Source: Chloroflexota bacterium (GTDB taxonomy: Bacteria > Chloroflexota > Dehalococcoidia > UBA3495). Taken from it: a DNA stretch of 7,309 nucleotides. The position numbers and the translations under genes are program-made. This document shows, piece after piece, positions 6,108-7,309 of this stretch. The stretch lies in assembly GCA_022571575.1 (NCBI GenBank), contig JACZXN010000076.1:1-7309 (forward strand), given 5' to 3'. The first letter of the stretch is position 1. Every line of letters begins with the position of its first letter. The notes under the pieces are model-generated. The model did no database searches, had not been told where the DNA came from, and saw nothing but the letters and a program-made list of their open reading frames with translations.

Positions 6108-6326
6108 ATGAATGAATTCTTGACCGATCTCAGCGCGGACAGCCCTCTGCTGTGGGCATTATTCGTGTTGGGTGTGATCGCGGCATCCGCCCTGACGTTG
6201 AGCGTGGTCTCCGGCCTGTTGTTGCGGCTGGGCGCGGCGGTTGCCTCGTCCATCGGGCGGCGCAAGACGCCGAATGGTGGCGCGGCCAACGGGAACACGG
6301 TGGGAGGGGACGATGTGGTTTCCTAA
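6108..6326 (+). CDS. Small single-helix membrane protein of unknown function
   Basis: I do not recognise this 72-residue protein. It has a short acidic N-terminus (MNEFLTDLSAD), one long hydrophobic helix at about 13-42 (SPLLWALFVLGVIAASALTL onward) and a polar tail that starts basic (GRRK) and turns Asn/Gly/Asp-rich. The distribution suggests a cytoplasmic tail. The ATG at 6108 is chosen because the helix follows directly. The frame is open back to 5952, which would overlap the divergent tgt start and is unlikely. The ribosome site (GGAAG, 6099-6103) is weak. Its last 14 bases overlap the start of the TauE-family gene, implying coupled translation and perhaps an accessory role for the exporter. 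Inference only. Confidence 0.65.
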   Translation: MNEFLTDLSADSPLLWALFVLGVIAASALTLSVVSGLLLRLGAAVASSIGRRKTPNGGAANGNTVGGDDVVS

Positions 6327-7309
6327 CGCCGAGGTAACGATCAACCCGGCGTTGTTGGTGTTCCTCGGGATCATCGTAGGCACCCTGGGAGGGTTCTTCG
6401 GCGTCGGAGGCGGTTTCCTGATCACGGGCGGGTTGCTGGTGTTCGGAGTGCCGCCCTTGTTCGCCGTGGGCACCGGCCTGACCCTGGTCATGGGGACGTC
6501 CCTGATCAACACCCTGAAACACCGGCGCATGGGCAATGTGGATTTCAAGCTGGGCATCATCATGGCCGTGGGTTCGGTCCCTGCCCTGTACGGGGCCCAG
6601 CAGGTGAACCAGCAGTTGGAAGAAGCGGGAGTGGCCGGGCCGGTGATCCGGGTGCTTTACGTGTGCTTTCTGGCGGTGTTGGGCTCGTTCATCCTGTACG
6701 ACCACTGGCGAGTCGGGCGCCGGGGGACTGGTACGGCGTTGGGATCTTCAGATGAGGTGTCGACCGCGGGAGTGGCCCGATGGATCCGGCGGCTGGATAT
6801 CGGCCCGCGTTCCGTCTGGCTGCCTGGGTTCGGCAAAGTGTCAACGGTGATCAGCCTGCCGGTGTCGGGCGTGGAGCGCATCTCTTTCTTCGTGCCGGTG
6901 CTTCTGGGGGCGGTGGTTGGTTTCTTCGCCGGCATATTGGGAGCGGGAGGGGCGTTTATCCTCACGCCGATGCTGATTTATTTCCTGGGCATCCCCACGG
7001 TGGTCGCCATCGGGACGGGGTTGTTCCAGGTGATACTCACCGGGTCGGTGGGCACCTTTCTATATGCGTTCTCCGACCGTGTGGACCCATTGATGGCCGT
7101 GCTGATGCTGGCGGCGGCGGCCCTGGGCGCCCAACTGGGGACCAGCGCCACGCGGATAGTTGAACCGGCGCGGATACGGTTCCTCTACGGACTCATTGTC
7201 CTGACGGGCGGGGTGGCGGTGGCCATGGAGGAGGTGTCCCAAGCGGCGGGTGTGGACGTCCTTTCCACGCTGGCCGCGGTGGTGCTGCTTGGCGTGGGCG
7301 GCGCGATGT
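6313..7309 (+). CDS. TauE/SafE-family anion (sulfite/organosulfonate-type) exporter, 3' end beyond the window
   Basis: The frame opens at ATG 6313 and is still open at the window edge, giving 332 residues. TauE/SafE proteins are inner-membrane permeases thought to export sulfite, sulfoacetate or related anions, though many members have unknown substrates. The two-repeat architecture is visible. Half one has GGFFGVGGGFLITGG (26-40) followed by FGVPPLFAVGTGL (44-56). Half two has GFFAGILGAGGAFILTP (203-219) followed by LGIPTVVAIGTGL (225-237). A hydrophilic region at about 131-175 separates them. GGGAGGGG (6302-6309) lies just before the ATG, and the gene overlaps the upstream small membrane-protein gene by 14 bases. 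The sulfur link with the sulfur-carrier cluster is tempting, but they are separate transcription units. Substrate not determinable. Confidence 0.88.
   Translation, partial: MWFPNAEVTINPALLVFLGIIVGTLGGFFGVGGGFLITGGLLVFGVPPLFAVGTGLTLVMGTSLINTLKHRRMGNVDFKLGIIMAVGSVPALYGAQQVNQQLEEAGVAGPVIRVLYVCFLAVLGSFILYDHWRVGRRGTGTALGSSDEVSTAGVARWIRRLDIGPRSVWLPGFGKVSTVISLPVSGVERISFFVPVLLGAVVGFFAGILGAGGAFILTPMLIYFLGIPTVVAIGTGLFQVILTGSVGTFLYAFSDRVDPLMAVLMLAAAALGAQLGTSATRIVEPARIRFLYGLIVLTGGVAVAMEEVSQAAGVDVLSTLAAVVLLGVGGAM

Noticed and set aside
6130..6705. 191-residue minus-strand open frame opposite the small membrane protein and exporter
   Set aside because: It has an antisense-shadow composition without domains. 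The plus-strand frames show membrane helices, TauE motifs and a ribosome site.

Overview
This looks like a stretch of a GC-rich bacterial chromosome. I would guess Chloroflexota (Dehalococcoidia/SAR202-like), from the protein flavour, the threonine synthase / NIL-domain / sulfur-carrier gene set and the intergenic palindromic repeats. That placement is from memory and unproven. There are no RNA genes, CRISPR arrays or insertion sequences. The window is mostly metabolic and transport genes, and its unusual content lies in the intergenic DNA.

Left part (1-2498, all minus strand). An N-terminal piece of a FAD-binding oxidase of the alkyl-DHAP-synthase / GlcD type is closed by an in-frame TGA in mid-domain, and the frame beyond the stop still fits the family. 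Upstream of it lies a small dimeric alpha/beta-barrel (ABM-like) protein. Upstream of that is an NhaA-type Na+/H+ antiporter with an unusual His/Glu-rich cytoplasmic loop. The two gaps hold REP-like inverted repeats (518-588 and 1001-1129).

Middle part (2499-4720). A 275-base divergent control region separates nhaA (minus) from a plus-strand cluster. It has a TATAAT -10 box and a foldable leader for nhaA, a near-consensus promoter for the plus genes, and an 11-base inverted repeat bracketing both. The plus cluster encodes a threonine-synthase-family PLP enzyme, a NIL-domain protein and a CysO-like MoaD/ThiS sulfur carrier. The association suggests sulfur-amino-acid synthesis (threonine and/or homocysteine from O-phosphohomoserine), which is inference. 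A diverged 46-base copy of the end of the threonine synthase gene sits directly after its stop codon.

Right part (4777-7309). tgt (tRNA-guanine transglycosylase, minus) converges on the sulfur-carrier gene. Divergent from tgt, a 72-residue one-helix membrane protein overlaps the start of a TauE/SafE-family anion exporter that runs off the window edge. A short direct repeat lies in front of this pair.

I do not see an unmistakable new defence or mobile system. The best leads are the thrC/NIL/sulfur-carrier cluster, the duplicated thrC tail, the nhaA leader and the interrupted oxidase.
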